Assembly: GCF_027595985.1 (NCBI RefSeq)
Contig: NC_073307.1
Location: 13,945,432 to 14,009,431 of the forward strand
From: Sorex araneus
Lineage: Eukaryota > Chordata > Mammalia > Eulipotyphla > Soricidae
DNA: 64,000 nucleotides
Reading direction: 5' to 3'
The notes under the pieces were generated by a model. It made no database searches and had not been told where the DNA came from. It saw only the letters and a list, made by a program, of their open reading frames with translations. The stretch's first letter is position 1, and each line of letters starts with the position of its first letter. Both the position numbers and the translations under genes were made by a program. Shown here piece after piece: positions 1-12,450 of the stretch.

Positions 1-579
1 ACTGTAGAGAGGAAAGATCGTGCTTGGATCTCAGTGCAGAGTCCTACGTTCATTGTCTACCCTGTCAGAAAAAAATTTCAGGAGGAGATAAATGGTTAGT
101 AGGAAATTTTATTTAGAATTATGAGAACATTGAGAAATGCAATCAAGAGAGAAGAGACTTCTTTAGAGGAGAGAGAACAGAGGATAGGTCTTTTTATGTA
201 TCCCAAGAAGAGTTGACGGTGATCTTCATCGTGCTACTTGCCTTCGCAAAGCTGGGTTTAGAGGTTTTCTCCCCAAATTGCCTCTTGCAGGGGCTTGTCT
301 CAAAAGGAAGAAAAGCTTTCTCTGGGTTGGTGGGTGCGGGTTTCAGAGTCTTATCAGCCACAGTTCTGTGTCCACAAAGTGGATCTGACCTTGATGCTTT
401 TGGGGGTGCTTTGGGGCTAGTGAAAATAAGCTATTTAAATTGCACCTTGGTTTTATTAATTCCAAAGAGCTCACTGCCAGAGGGGCTCCCATCCCATCTG
501 CCTTCCTGTTTTAATAGGACTAAGTTAAAAAAATTGCCAATTACATTGCAATTGCAACATGTTCAGATATATACACACA

Positions 580-775
580 TATTTTTATTTTTGGTGTGTA
601 GGTATTGTGAGAGAGGAGAGTTAGGTCATATCCAGCGGTGTTCAGGAATTACTTCTAGCTCTGTGCTCAGGGATCACGGTGCCTGGGGTTGTATGCAGTG
701 CCATGGATTGTACAAGGGTCAGTCACACGCTGTACAAGCATCTTATCCTCCGAACTGTTTATCTCCAGTCCTTAA
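580..775 (-). mobile_element. SOR-type SINE, old
   Basis: ATATCCAGCGGTGTTCAGGA, TCTAGCTCTGTGCTCAGGGA, GGGTCAGTCACACGCTGTAC and the head end TTATCTCCAGTCC. It lies inside a chance 284-codon ORF. Confidence 0.7.
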
Positions 776-2195
776 ATCTTCAAATATAATCTTACAGTCA
801 TTTCACAGAGGGCTCTGTTCCAATTATGGGCTCAAGGCAGCTGACTGTAGCTATTACTCCCTTGACTTTGCAAAGCTTCAACTTCCATCATCTACCTTCT
901 TTATATGCTTAATAGACAAAGAAGTGTTGTCCCTTTTAAACAGTTTACTATATAAAAGATTGAAGGCTTCGAGAGCCACCAGTTGGTATGAATACCCAGG
1001 GTTCACTCATTTTATCTATAGTGTTCCATTGTGTGATAGATTGCAATTTATGTATCCATTTAGTTGATCGACAAAGAGTTGTTTCCAGTTTTTCACTGGT
1101 TTATTCAATGTTTTTATGTCTCTCATCACATATGCTAAATATATATCTACAAGTTAAATACCTGGGTCACAAAGCTTGTTCTATTCTACTTTATTAGACA
1201 ACACCAAACTTTCCCGAAACACTAGTGAACAAAGCTATGAGTATTTCTCTTCAACAACAGAGGAATTATTAGATGTTTTTTCCAGTTGAGAAGAAATGAC
1301 ATATTGCATCAGTTATTTAGCTTATTTTTTGTTAACAAAGTTAAACACCTTTTCAGGCAATAGTGATGAATTCATATCTTTTTATTAAATGTTTGCATAT
1401 GTTTCTTAAAACTTTGTCAAGCTTCTGAACACCCTTTGAGGGTTTTATATATTGAACACACTGTTTCCCATTGTGTAACCTGTTTACTAAGTTTATGATA
1501 CATTTTTATCAAAATATATTCTTCATTCAAAAATAAATAAAAATACATTCCTCATTCAAAAAAGGGAATGTGTGTATCAAGGATTTTCATTTTACTCTGT
1601 ACTTTTGTATGCTTTGCTAAGAAATTTCTCTTGCCAGAGATACTCTCATCCTTAAAATGATTTTTTTTCTCTTTCACACTTTTTGTCTTTTCATACTTCT
1701 CTACGTGGTTTTTCTCCACTGGAGGTCATTACAATATATTGTGATGTGCAGAATCAAAGTATTCCAGAGAGATTTTACAAAGTCACAGATATTTTTCTCA
1801 GTGGCATGGAAATAGAAAATGTCCAAATGTGCTTCAGAAGCTCTGCTCCCTCTGTCATCTTCCCTTCCCTACATTTCACTGATGCACTCAACTTTCCTTC
1901 TCTGTACAAGACCATCTAAATGACCACACTTTCAGAGGACACGACACACCTGGTGGCAAGTAGCCCCGCCTTAGTCTTTAGGCATGTCCTGCTGTTTCTG
2001 CACTACACCCATTTGGTCAAGAGCCGGATGCAGACACTGGAGAGATTAAAGGGAGAGCCAAGTTTTAGTTCGGCATGTCAGCTTAACCTGGCTCACACAA
2101 AAAACGGGTTGAGCTCTGAACACAGTTTGCACAGAACTTATTCAAGTTAGATACAGGATATACCAATTCTGAGAGCAATTGTCTTATCTAACATA

Positions 2196-2836
2196 CAGAA
2201 TCTCCTGCCCCCAAGCTTGGCTGTCTTGATCGGGGCCCCTCGGAGGGGGGTGAGTTGAGTTTCCCTCCCTGCCCCAAGTGGAATCCCAGTAACCAAAGAC
2301 CTCCTGAACCCAGACACAGCCATGCTCAAGGCCACTTTCCACACGCTCGGACAAGCTTCACACATGAAGGAACTAGCAGAGTAACCCAGGTGTGCGGGAC
2401 CCGGGGCTGAGATCTTCAAGCCTGCTCGGATCAGGACTGGGCATCCTCCACCCAGCTCCCCCATTTTCCAGTAGCTAGGCAGTCACATCCACAAACTGCA
2501 CCTGACACCGTGCAATCCCATCAATGGCCCAGATCCAGAGACTATAAAACAAAGCTCCCGGAAGTGACTTCCTATTGTCTAGTTCTCCCTCTCAGAGAAC
2601 CCAGCAAACTACCAAGAGTATCCTGCCCACAGGGTAGAGCCTGGCAAGCTCCCTGTGGCATATTCGATATGCCAAAAACAGTAACAATGATGGGTCTGAT
2701 TCCCCTGACCCTGAAAGAGCCTCCAAGGACAAGGATGAGTAAAGAGAGGCTGCTAAAATCTCAGGGCTAGGACGAATGGAGACCTTACTGGCACCTGCTA
2801 GAGAAACTCGATGAACAATGGAATGACTAGTGAATA
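2196..2836 (+). mobile_element. Long RTE-tailed non-autonomous element, copy a
   Basis: A complete-looking copy of about 640 bp. The 5' part (CAGAATCTCCTGCCC onward) is a G+C-rich monomer ending with CCAGAGACTATAAAAC, a TATA-like box. It is followed by the shared body (TAGTTCTCCCTCTCAGAGAA, GCATATTCGATATGCCAAAA, CCCTGACCCTGAAAGAGCCT). The last 65 bp resemble the end of the RTE ORF (CGAATGGAGACCTTACTGGC). Three further copies are at 34,812-35,525 (reverse), 37,741-38,436 and 40,681-41,259. It has no ORF of its own. Confidence 0.75.
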
Positions 2837-2904
2837 TACAGAGTGGTTGCTAATATACCCAAGGCTTGGTACAATGAGTGATTCTACATTCTGTATTTTT
2901 AAAA

Positions 2905-3180
2905 ATATTTTAAAATTGAGTCACTGTGAGATAGACCTTTTCGAAGCTGCTCATAATTAGGTTTTTCAGTCATACAGTGTTCCAACACCCTTCGCACAAC
3001 CAGTGTACATGTCCCAGCAGCATCAGTGTCCCCAGGTTCTCTCCCATCACCACCCCCCACCAAGCTGCCTCTGTGGCAGGCATTTTCTTTTTCTCTCTGT
3101 CTCTCTGTCCCTCTCTGTCTTTGTCTCTCTCTCTCCTTTCAGGCATTGTAGCTTTCAGTACACGTACTGAAAGAGTATCT
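2905..3180 (-). mobile_element. L1 3' UTR fragment
   Basis: Reverse orientation: TTGAGTCACTGTGAGATAGA, CAGTCATACAGTGTTCCAAC, CACCACCCCCCACCAAGCTG, GCCTCTGTGGCAGGCATTTT, then a CT-rich stretch. Matches the complement of the other L1 3' ends. Confidence 0.75.
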
Positions 3181-4060
3181 TTTATATCCCCTTACCTGCT
3201 TTTACAGAGAAGGCCAGGATGAGAATTACAGCTGGGCAGGAACTCAATGTGAAAACTACATTCTGTTTGAAACTCTACACAGACATTTACTAATTGTTTC
3301 AGGAGCTAGGCAGTCACTCCATTTCTGCTCAAGCAACCTGATCGGTCTGGCCATCTTGCTCCATTCTGGCCATAACTTTATGATCTATGGCCTCTTTCTT
3401 TGCTCCTCTCCTAGAATGGGCCACTTAGAGGTCCTGTCTCTAGTGTCTGCTCCTAAATTTGGCTGCTCCTAAATTTCCCACTACCTGTTTCTGCTCCTAT
3501 ATTTTCCACTACATTTGGACCTTTGCTGGCCCACAAAAATTTTATTCCCATTGAATTCCTATAATTCCCTTTGGAATTCTAAAGACTTTAAGGTTTAATT
3601 TTAGCCTGACAATACTGTCTATATATCATCATAATGGCATTTACATGTTGTGAAACTGTTTTTATGAGTATTTCCAGTTTCATATTTATTCCCTGTATTT
3701 AAGATACAGCATATTATTTTTTATCACTGTAGAGAATATCTCCAGAAAAACCATAGAATCCAAAATAATTTGTCTGTGTCACTTGGAATAGTGATGGTGC
3801 TCTATTTTTTGTACTATAGTTGAATATTTTAAAGAAAATCCTTGCTATCTTGCCTTTTACAGAATCCTTTAAAAAGATTACTTACAGCCACATCTAATTT
3901 TAAAATTATAAAATATTGAGTCATCTTGACTATAAATGTGTGTGCCTATCTTGGGTTTATCAGGGCATGTTTACAATTTTCTTTATGAAATTCATGCACA
4001 TTTTCTACTAGTGAATTCCTAGATATCCTGTATGGTTTGTGCTATTATAAGCGACAGGCT

Positions 4061-4220
4061 GGGGGCCAGAGTGAGAGTACAGTGGATGGGTATTTGCCTC
4101 ACTTGCGGTCAGCTTAATCCCAATTGCAGCATCCCCCCGACCATCCAGAAAGGATCGCTGAGCATCGAACCAGGATTAAGGCCTGAGCACTACTGTGTCC
4201 CCCCCCCAAATAAATAAATG
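4061..4220 (+). mobile_element. SOR-type SINE
   Basis: GGGGGCCAGAGTGAGAGTAC, GTATTTGCCTCACTTGCGGT, GCAGCATCCCCCCGACCATC, GAGCACTACTGTGTCCCCCC and an AAATAAATAAAT tail. Confidence 0.78.
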
Positions 4221-4614
4221 ACAGTTTACTTCCTTTTTGTTCCTAACTGCTTATTGCCTATGTTATACATTTTATTTACAATATCTGGTGTGTTTCCATT
4301 AGAGTTACAACCAACTTACAATAATTAATAATTAACCAACGTTTTATGAGAAAATAGAATCTGAAAGAAAAAGAACATGATAATTATTGCATCTAATATA
4401 TTCTAGGCATTGAGTTATCACCCCTATATATATGCAAAGACATTATAACTATAAACTGTCCTTAAACCATGAAGATGCCACTTTTATACACTTCTAATAG
4501 TGTGAGAAATAAGATCAAATGGGTAATTTAATTTTCACTAGAATCTTAAAATGAAAGGGAAGCCTAAGGAAAATCAAGGGAGTAGGCCAAGGTAGGAGAA
4601 AATGTATCACTTCA

Positions 4615-5141
4615 CTTGTCATCACTTGTCATCCCGTTGATCTTTGATTTGCTTGAGCGGGCGCCTGTAATGTCTCCATTTGTCCCTGTCACGTGCTAGT
4701 GTAGCCCAGTGATATCTGCTCAGTCCAGGACCACGAGGAGCCTCAAACCGTTCATTCAGGGTTTTGACGAAGAAGTCGAACCATCTCGTAGATGGGCGAC
4801 CACGTGGTCTTTTGATGTCCCATGGAATCCAGTCAGTAACAGCTTTAGTCCAGCAGTCGTCTCTGAATCTCATTACGTGTCCAGCCCACCTGATTTTTGA
4901 CATCTTGGCAAATGAGACAGCGTCCCTGATTCTTGACCGTCGACAGAGGTTGGAACTCCGGATTCCTTCTCTCACTTGAGTGAAAGGTGATACTCCAAGC
5001 ATAGCTCTTTTGATTCCTCTTTGGGATACCCGAATAGCGTTCTCATCCTGTTTTCATAGAGCCCAGGTCTCTGAGGCATATGTTAGTGCAGGAAGAACAG
5101 TGGAGTATCTAACAATGGTATCTGCTCGCTCCGGATAAAAA
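4615..5141 (-). mobile_element. RTE-clade LINE fragment, ORF C-terminus and 3' end (copy 1)
   Basis: A 5'-truncated RTE-type non-LTR retrotransposon. The reverse strand encodes the end of the endonuclease/reverse-transcriptase polyprotein. The upstream part reads TYASETWAL, a stop, then KQDENAIRVSQRG. The rest is a 126-codon open stretch (4,622-5,002) containing RIRDAVSFAKMSKIRWAGHV, DIKRPRGRPSTRWFDFFVKT and HWATLARDRDKWR, ending QRDDK. These motifs (IRWAGHVMR, GRPxTRWxDFF, HWATLARDRDxW) are typical of RTE elements of strongylid nematodes, and of RTE1_Sar, reported as horizontally transferred between nematodes and the common shrew. The in-frame TGA at 5,054-5,056 and the missing 5' part make it inactive. 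The element ends in GATGACAAGTGATGACAAGT. Confidence 0.88.
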
Positions 5142-5590
5142 TGTAGGAGAAACTGAAACGGGTAGTTTCCCCAGAGCTTGTGTGTGGGCTCAGCCCCACC
5201 CACCCACAGCCTAAGACAGGAATTCATCCTAGTGTCTTCATGACCTCATATTCCCTAAGGACAGCTCTCACTTTACCAAGATACATGCTCTCTAAAAGTA
5301 TGATTAATGTGTAAGCTTTTCATAATTATGATAATTGTATAATAGTCTCATTACAATCATAATTACATAGTTCTTTCCAAATAGAAAGTTAAACATAAAA
5401 GACAAATTGAACAAAGAAGAATACTGTTGGCAAGGAATTTGCCAGCCCTAGAACCTTCTGTTTCTCTCAATGTGAGTCAGGTCAACCTTCCTTGCCTTCT
5501 GTCTCTGCATTTTCCTAGTTGCCTCAGAACCTACAGGGTCATCCCACCTCGATATCACTATCCTGGGCACTGCTCTAGGGGCTCTTGATA

Positions 5591-6110
5591 ATCTCTATAG
5601 TCTCACTCATCTAGGCGACACCCTTCTGCCTCAGCTCAGCGATATTCCTTCTCTCGGTGTTATTAATTCTGTAGCTCGGTACATGAAAGCATGAATCCAG
5701 AACTCCATGAAAGCATTCAGGGGTCAGAGAGATAATACAAGAAACGCTGGGTCCTGCATCTGAAAACTCCAGGGCGCCCTCCAAAGGTGTGCGGACCAAA
5801 CACCCGCCCAGGCAAAGCTCTGGCAGCCACACCCAGACCTACCACTGCAGCCAGGCCAAGGGCTCGACTCCACCACTTCACAAATATTCTTTTCAGAGCC
5901 GCCAATCTGTGAATGATTTCAGATACCCGGTTCCCAGGCTGAGAACTCTGGTGTTTTTCAGAGTAGGGGTGTAGGAGTGGGAAGCCTCCCTCAACTCCCC
6001 GTACTCCCAGTAACCGTAGCAGTCACACCCACCTCCCATAGCCACCACGTTAACTCCTTGACCCAGACCATAGATCCTGAAGTCTCTGTATTGCACGTCC
6101 CTTCAGGTTG
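5591..6110 (+). other. Unclassified G+C-richer, possibly retroelement-derived stretch
   Basis: More GC-rich than its surroundings. CCCAGTAACCGTAGCAGTCA and CAGACCATAGATCCTGAAGT align loosely with the monomer of the long RTE-tailed elements (CCAGTAGCTAGGCAGTCACA ... ATCCAGAGACTATAAA), so it may be a diverged relative. No coding potential is convincing. Confidence 0.3.
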
Positions 6111-6339
6111 CTCCTAAAGAAACCACTGGCTTAATAAATTAGACAAGGACTCAGCAATCCTACGATCAAATAATTTTCACGTAAAGTTATTTTTATGCTG
6201 ATTGATTTAAATATTGGCATTTTGATACATAATCAAATCCTAGAATGGGATCAACATTTGTAGATTTCTTCTACAGTAAAATAAACTAAAAAGTTTGAAA
6301 ATACATAAATAGACTCTTTTTAACAAGCAGATAAAAAGA

Positions 6340-6475
6340 AATAAGGAGCTTGTCTTGCATGCAGCAGACTTCGGTTTGCTACCTGGCACCATATTGTCCT
6401 CTGAGCATGGCCAGGAGTAGCCCCCACCTACTTCCCAAACACCACAAGGTGTGGGCTCAACGTGCCACAAAGACA
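6340..6475 (+). mobile_element. SOR-type SINE, old
   Basis: GGAGCTTGTCTTGCATGCAG, CTGGCACCATATTGTCCTCT, GAGCATGGCCAGGAGTAGCC and GGTGTGGGCTCAACGTG. The following 6,480-6,760 contains further weak SINE-like words but no clear element. Confidence 0.65.
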
Positions 6476-7602
6476 GAATTCAGAGAATGAGACAGTATGG
6501 GGTTTACGGCGAATGCCTTGCATGCAGTCAGTACTAGTTTGTACCCTAAATGGGCCTCTAAACACTGTTCTGGAGTCCTATGAATGTCACCTAGTGTTGT
6601 CCTGGAGACACTTGATCCCTGCTTGGGTGGTTCAGATAATCCCCAGCCCTGAGCAGCACTGTATCCTTGAAGCGACTGGCCAAGAATCTTCAGGAAGGAC
6701 CCCCACACTCCCTAAGCACTGCTTGGAAGGCTGCCTCCAAAAACAATGTTCAAGGTAAAGAGCAAAGGCAACAAGAAACAGAACAAACTGATCTTATTCT
6801 GTATTCCAAATCATATGATACCTATGGTCACCTCTCTGCTACAAAAATCCTGTAAGCAGAGGTAAAGCAGAGGAAATGAATATTGGACAATGGACATTCT
6901 TTATAGCATAACATCTCAAGAACGTTACGCTGACAGCAGGATGATAATAAAGACAATGCACTAAATTAAAAATAGAGCCACCACAGCAAACCTTGGCAAA
7001 TTAAACGAGACAAAGACTTAACAGAAGGCACTGACTTTGAGCTCTCAGGGGACAGTTTGAGCAAAGGAACTGCTATTTGAAAGGGAGGCCAGTGTCTCTT
7101 TGTGTTCCCCTTCAACCTACTACTACTAAAATGCCCTCATCCAAAGTGCTTGGGGACAGGGCCATAAATCACCATGAACTCAACCACCCATCCAAGTCCA
7201 ACTCCTGAACATCCAAAGAAGCAAATTGCGTGTGTACTGCAGGGGCAGGGACAACATGATGGATGAACACCAGGATGGTGCTGCAGGCAGGGAAGAGAAG
7301 CACTTCCATTTGGGGTGCGGGGTGGCGGTGTTGGGCATGACTGGGCAGCGCTAGAAAAACAACAAACTCTTGCACCACACTCTTAGTTTGTCAGGCATAA
7401 GCCCGATTATTTAGGAGGGAGATTTTTCAATCATGGACTGGATTTGGGGTTGTTGTTTTGTTTTCCCTTTGAAACATGAAAGGCATATCTAAGGGGTTAC
7501 ATTAATCAACACTTTCTTTGTAATGATCTAAGCAGGTCCTTGTGGTCTTATGGTGCTTCAAAAGGGAGAGGTCTCGTCTTACTGCTTTGTCTTTTGTGAT
7601 AT

Positions 7603-8010
7603 TACTGTATCATTGTCATCATCCCGTTGTTCATCAATTTACTCGAGCGGGCACCAGTAACGTCTCTATTACACTCAGCCCTGAGATTTTATCAGCCTCT
7701 GCTTACTCGTCTTTCCCAACGATTGGAGGCTCTTTCAGGGTCGGAGAATGAGACCTATCGTTACTGTTTTTGGCATATCAAATACGCCACGGTAGCTTGC
7801 CAGGCTCTGCCGTGTGGGTGGGATACTCTCAGTAGCATGCTGGGCCCACCAAGAGGTATGTACATATATGTTACTGTACTGGGGATATAAATGCACCATA
7901 GGGAACTTGCCAGGATCTCCTAACCAGGCAATAGACTCTCGGTGGTTTGTCAGGTACTCCAAGAGGGAGAACTAGGCTATTAGATGTCATGCAGCCGCAT
8001 TGAGTCTTTT
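7603..8010 (-). mobile_element. RTE-tailed element, 3' body only
   Basis: A reverse-strand 3' portion of the long element. It shows CATCATCCCGTTGTTCATCA, CGAGCGGGCACCAGTAACGT, CTTTCAGGGTCGGAGAATGA and TTTTTGGCATATCAAATACG, and ends near GAACTAGGCTATTAGATGTC. The 5' monomer is absent. The segment GCAATAGACTCTCGGTGGTT and the following GTCAGGTACTCC repeat the body motif a second time, so part of the body seems duplicated inside this copy. Confidence 0.7.
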
Positions 8011-8539
8011 ATGATAGAAAGTTGGAAATCATTTTCTACTTTTTCCCCCTGGGTGAGATTTTTCTACCAATTTTGAGATCGATGAAAAGGGAATGGAGAT
8101 GGCTCTGAAGTTTATAGGAGGTGGTATCTCAGAAATGACCTCTTCCTAATAAGAGGGATCTTTACCTTGATGCCTACTCATTAGATTCAAGTTTGTTCAT
8201 TCAATCGTTCAATTGACCATAACTGAGCATTTGCTGTGTGGTAAGCTCTGCACTGGGACAAGTCTTAAATTGATTTCTTGAAAGCTTAGAAAAGTAACAT
8301 AGCCTGATATTAAAATGAACTTTAAGAAAAAAAGTCAAAGCTTAGTTTTGCCTGCTAGTATGGCTTCTCTGAAGAAACATTCTGGTGACCTAAATAAGAT
8401 AGTGTTTATCCTATTTTCCTCTTTTCCCATTCCAAGTTAACTATTTTTTATTCCTTTCCCCCTATTTTTTTAATAAAGCATATAATAAGACTATTTTTTT
8501 AAAGAAACCAATCCTATAAGTATTTATTCCCCTATACTT

Positions 8540-8745
8540 TTCAGTTTTGCTTTTTGGCTATACTCCACATCCAGAGATATTCTGGAGTTGCTCCCAGCTT
8601 GGCATTGCGGGGTGGTGGGGGGCTGCTCCCCACAGTACTCGGGGAACAATGTACGAATCTCACCCTGGTTTTCTTCTGCATATGAAACATGAGCTCCAGT
8701 CTTTTAATCCCTCTCTTCAGCCACTGCAGCTCTTTCTTATATCAC
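8540..8745 (-). mobile_element. SOR-type SINE, diverged
   Basis: TTGCTTTTTGGCTATACTCC, GGAGTTGCTCCCAGCTTGGC, CAGTACTCGGGGAACAATGT, GAGCTCCAGTCTTTTAATCC. Head region poorly preserved. Confidence 0.62.
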
Positions 8746-8844
8746 ATATAAATAAAAAGCTATTTTGCCAAGACATTTTATTCTAGAGATCTTTATATAG
8801 TCATATAAAATGAGATTATCTGAGGGCTTCTTACCTAATTCGTG

Positions 8845-8885
8845 AAGTCTCTCTCTCTTCTTCTCTCTCTCTTTCTCTTCTTAGT
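8845..8885 (+). repeat. CT-rich low-complexity tract
   Basis: CTCTCTCTTCTTCTCTCTCT and similar. Other low-complexity tracts are the purine run at 10,545-10,615 and the pyrimidine run at 43,178-43,256. Confidence 0.9.
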
Positions 8886-9334
8886 AATAACAGTAGAAGT
8901 CTCATTTTGAATTCTGAATTCACTATAATATTAAACAATATTAAATAGCTATCTCCGAAAACAAGGAAGAAGCTTATTTCAAGATAACTACATAGAACTC
9001 CCCGGACACAGAAAATACTTTGTCTGCATTGAGGAATGAGTGAATTTGTGATAACAATGTGTATATATTCGTAGAAGTGAGGCAGACATTTTTTAAAGGT
9101 GTCCAAAATATAGAAATGTGGAAACTACTGAAAGTTACAGTCACAAGAAATAAATGGCAGCCTCCTACAAGGATGAATAAACTCCAGCTCTCCTTGGACC
9201 TTCTTTTTAGTCTGCTTACAACTAACTCATGTTGGGGGCCAGGAGTGTGTCTGGCAGGTAGGTGCAATCTCTCCAGCTGAGGACATGAGTAACATTTAAC
9301 AGTTGATTCCAACAGAGCAGAGGCAGTATATTGT

Positions 9335-9650
9335 TAGTTCCCTGAGGCTGCTGCAATAAATCATCACAAAACTGGTGACATTGAACAACATAATTTATTC
9401 TTTCATAGTTCTGTAGGCCAGAAGTCCAGCATCAGTCTCACTGAGCTGCAATTGGGAGTAGCCAAGCTCTTTCGGAAGACCCTTGCTTCTCCTGTGTTTG
9501 GGAATGGTCAGATTTATTGGTTTGAAATCACAGTCCTCCAATATCTGCTTCAATGGTCAAACAAACTGCTCTTCTCTGGTCCAATCTTCCTCTTATAAAG
9601 ATTGAAGATAATTGACATGCTCAAGATTCATAACTTTCTCCTGTCCTGTA
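9335..9650 (+). mobile_element. MLT1-like LTR (MaLR family)
   Basis: The segment TGAGGCTGCTGCAATAAATC, ACATTGAACAACATAATTTA and CATAGTTCTGTAGGCCAGAA resembles the start of MLT1-type mammalian apparent LTR retrotransposons. ATCTTCCTCTTATAAAGATT falls where those LTRs have their TATA region. The match is from memory and the copy is old, so the subfamily is not given. Confidence 0.5.
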
Positions 9651-9664
9651 CCGTTTAACATCAT

Positions 9665-9830
9665 CTTGGGACTACAGAGATAGGTACTAGGTTCAAGCTG
9701 TTTACCTTACATGTAGACAGCCCTGGTTTGATTCCTGGCATGACCTGTGTTCCCTGAGCATTTCCAGGACTGATCCAGCAAGTAGCACAGAGCCAGGAGG
9801 AGCCCCAAGACAAACAAAAAAGACAAAATT
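9665..9830 (+). mobile_element. SOR-type SINE, diverged
   Basis: GGGACTACAGAGATAGGTAC, TACCTTACATGTAGACAGCC, GGTTTGATTCCTGGCATGAC, CACAGAGCCAGGAGGAGCCC, CAAACAAAAAAGACAAAA tail. Confidence 0.75.
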
Positions 9831-10924
9831 TTCAGAATTAAGGAAGAGGACTAGGGGTGTTTCTTGGAGGTATGTTTTCCCCTACCAGAGGTCTGAAAGA
9901 GCCTGGGTACTGGCATCAAAACAACAGAATGACCAAAATTTACTAACAACCAAGATGTCCTTTGGTAAGTAACTAGGTAGAGTGTGCACATCCTTATAAT
10001 GAAGTATTACTTCGCATAAAAACAAATGAGCCAGCAAGCCACAAAAATGTGTAGAAAATTTGTATAAAATGAAAGAAGTCATTCTGATTCTAACCACATG
10101 ACACTCTAAAGAAAAAAAGGCAAAATGATAGACAGTAGAAAGGTCCGTGGTTGCCAAAAGTTCAGCAGGAGGTTGAATGTTAGAGAGGAAATTATGCAGA
10201 GCACAGAAGAGTTTTAGAGAAAACTATCCTCTCTGAGAGAGAATTGAGGGATACTTGATACAGTGCATTAATCAAAACTCATTAACTCCTTAACACAAAG
10301 AGTGACCCCTGATATGAACTCTGAACCCAAGAAAATAATTATGTATTAATATTGGTTTATCAATTGTAACATATGCACTATACCAATGCAGGATATTAAT
10401 AATAGAGGAGACAGAAGTAGAGAGGAAAGTAGAGGGGACTCCATACTTCCAATTCTAATTTTCTATCAGCTTAATACTGCTTTAGAAAATAAAGACTAAA
10501 TAAGAAAAATAATATATGCTGAGATAAGGAAAGTAGAAGATGCTGGGAGGGAGGTAGAAGATAGATGGTAGGGGGAGGAAAAAAAAGAAAGAAAGAGGGA
10601 GGAAGAAGGGAGGCCGAGTAGTAACAGTCTCAAGCCAAACCATTACAAGGACTCATCTAAGCCTTTTTCTCAATCTGATGTGACACTAAACCATAACTTT
10701 CTTGTGCAATATCACGGAAACCAAAATATTATTCGCCACAAGCTATAGATAATTAAAATAAATAATCATCTATAAAACACAAAATTAGAATAGCAAAATA
10801 GTAAATAAACCAGGACCAATGCAAATTTTACATCTGTTCTCTCCAAGCCTGGCATTCTTGAGAAGGGTTAAAAGAGAAAGGGCCACAATGGAGACAAAAG
10901 CAGATGGGGGAAAAGTGGGCTTAA

Positions 10925-11427
10925 AAAATAGTGTTCACATAGAATGACTGCAATGATTTGTGGAACATAAAGTTGCATAATCGGAGACTAACACCTAAGG
11001 ACAGGAGAGATAAGGGCCAGGAGGATTGCTCCACGGCTTGGAGGCTGACCTCACGTGCTGGGGGAAAAGGCAGTTGGGATAGGGAAGGGGCCACTAAGTA
11101 AATGAGGGTTGGAGGGACGCTCAGGACGGGAGATGTGTGCTGAAAGTAGATAAAGGACCCAACTTGATGGCTTCTCAGTCTCTGTATTGCAAATCATAAC
11201 GTTCAAAATTAGAGAGAAAGAGCATGAAGAAATGTACCTGCCACAGAGGCAGGAGGTGGGATGGGGTGGGGGTGGCGGGAGGGACACTGGGGACAATGGT
11301 TGTGGAAAATGTACACTGGTGGAGGGATGGGTGCTCCATCATTGTATGACTGAAACATAATCATGAAAGTTTGTAACTGTATTTCATAGCGATCCAATAA
11401 AAAATGTGAAAAAAATAAAAACTACAC
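10925..11427 (+). mobile_element. L1 3' UTR fragment
   Basis: It parallels the 3' UTR of the L1 at 24,535: GGAGACTAACACCTAAGGAC, CTCCACGGCTTGGAGGCTGA, a G-rich run (GGGATGGGGTGGGGGTGGCG), GTACACTGGTGGAGGGATGG, and an end at TCCAATAAAAAATG. ORF2 sequence is barely present. Confidence 0.82.
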
Positions 11428-12450
11428 CCTTAGTCTCAAAATAAACCCACCTGATCCCACTCTAGACATGCTATCAGAGGACTCTCACCCTCTCGCTTTC
11501 TCAGGAGTGCATGTGGCACCGTAGGTTGGCATCCACATGCTCCACAGTCAGCCTCTGTGCCTGCGTCTCCTGAGACATCAAAGAAACTGAGGAACAAAAG
11601 AGTGACAGAAGAGTACCAGAAAATAGAGGTTTCTGAACTCAGATGGGTTTTAGGCAGTGAAAGGCAACTGTGTGAATCATTTCTAATGATCAATTTGTCC
11701 CGACACATGGGCCCTACTGAAATTTCAGGCTCCAACTAATCACTTGTAAAATGAAATGACAGTCCTGCATACATCAGATGACTGTTAGGTCCCATTATAA
11801 CTGTGGCCTCTGAATTACATTCCGCCAATCAGAAAACAGCACTTACCATTCTGTAGTATCTGGGTCTTCCAAAACTCATCCCACAGGAAACATTTTTTCT
11901 CAACCTCCCTCTACATAAACTGTTTTCCATGCAAGTGAGATGTGCCATGTTTTCTACACAAACCAGGCCAACGTTTTTTGAATCAGCTCGATTATATTCT
12001 GCCATCTCATGAAAATCCTGACAATTCCACTGAGGTAGCACTTTCTTCAAAGAAGAAAAGCAAGCACAGGGTTCTTCTTCTTGCAGATTATTCTGTCATT
12101 TGACCTCCAACACCTGCTGTGGCTCTAAGCAGTGTCTTTGCAATCACATACCAATAAACACAGCTTCAGTGCCTTCTGCTAAATATCTGGACGGGAAGCT
12201 TAACTCCCTCAACCTTTTAAGCGCTTGGACAGACATAAGAACCAGAGGTCCCCTAATTCTATCCATTGTCCCAGTCCCATAAAATGCCCTCCCAATAAAC
12301 TCCTCAATCTTTTAGTTCCTTTTCATGCTGTGCCAATTTGCACCAGATGCTTTCCCTCCACCACTTAGCACTCACCCATCCAGAAGTATTTATATTTGAC
12401 TACTATGAGTCAGTCATCCCGACTGTCCCCTACTACTGATTCCCATTGCC

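Larger units (their letters stand above)
1..4060. other. Intergenic: remainder of 1-4,060
   Basis: Apart from the SINE at 580, element copy a at 2,196 and the L1 end at 2,905, I see nothing gene-like. Two adjacent ORFs at 1,683-2,150 have no recognisable domain. 3,181-4,060 is AT-rich unique sequence. Confidence 0.6.
4221..9334. other. Intergenic: remainder of 4,221-9,334
   Basis: Outside the listed RTE, SINE and RTE-tailed copies, 4,221-4,614, 5,142-5,590, 6,480-7,602, 8,011-8,539 and 8,746-9,334 contain no gene or element I can name. Confidence 0.6.

Noticed and set aside
213..1067. A 284-codon ORF near the left end
   Set aside because: Contains an old reverse-strand SINE and has no recognisable domain or codon pattern; length alone is not evidence here.
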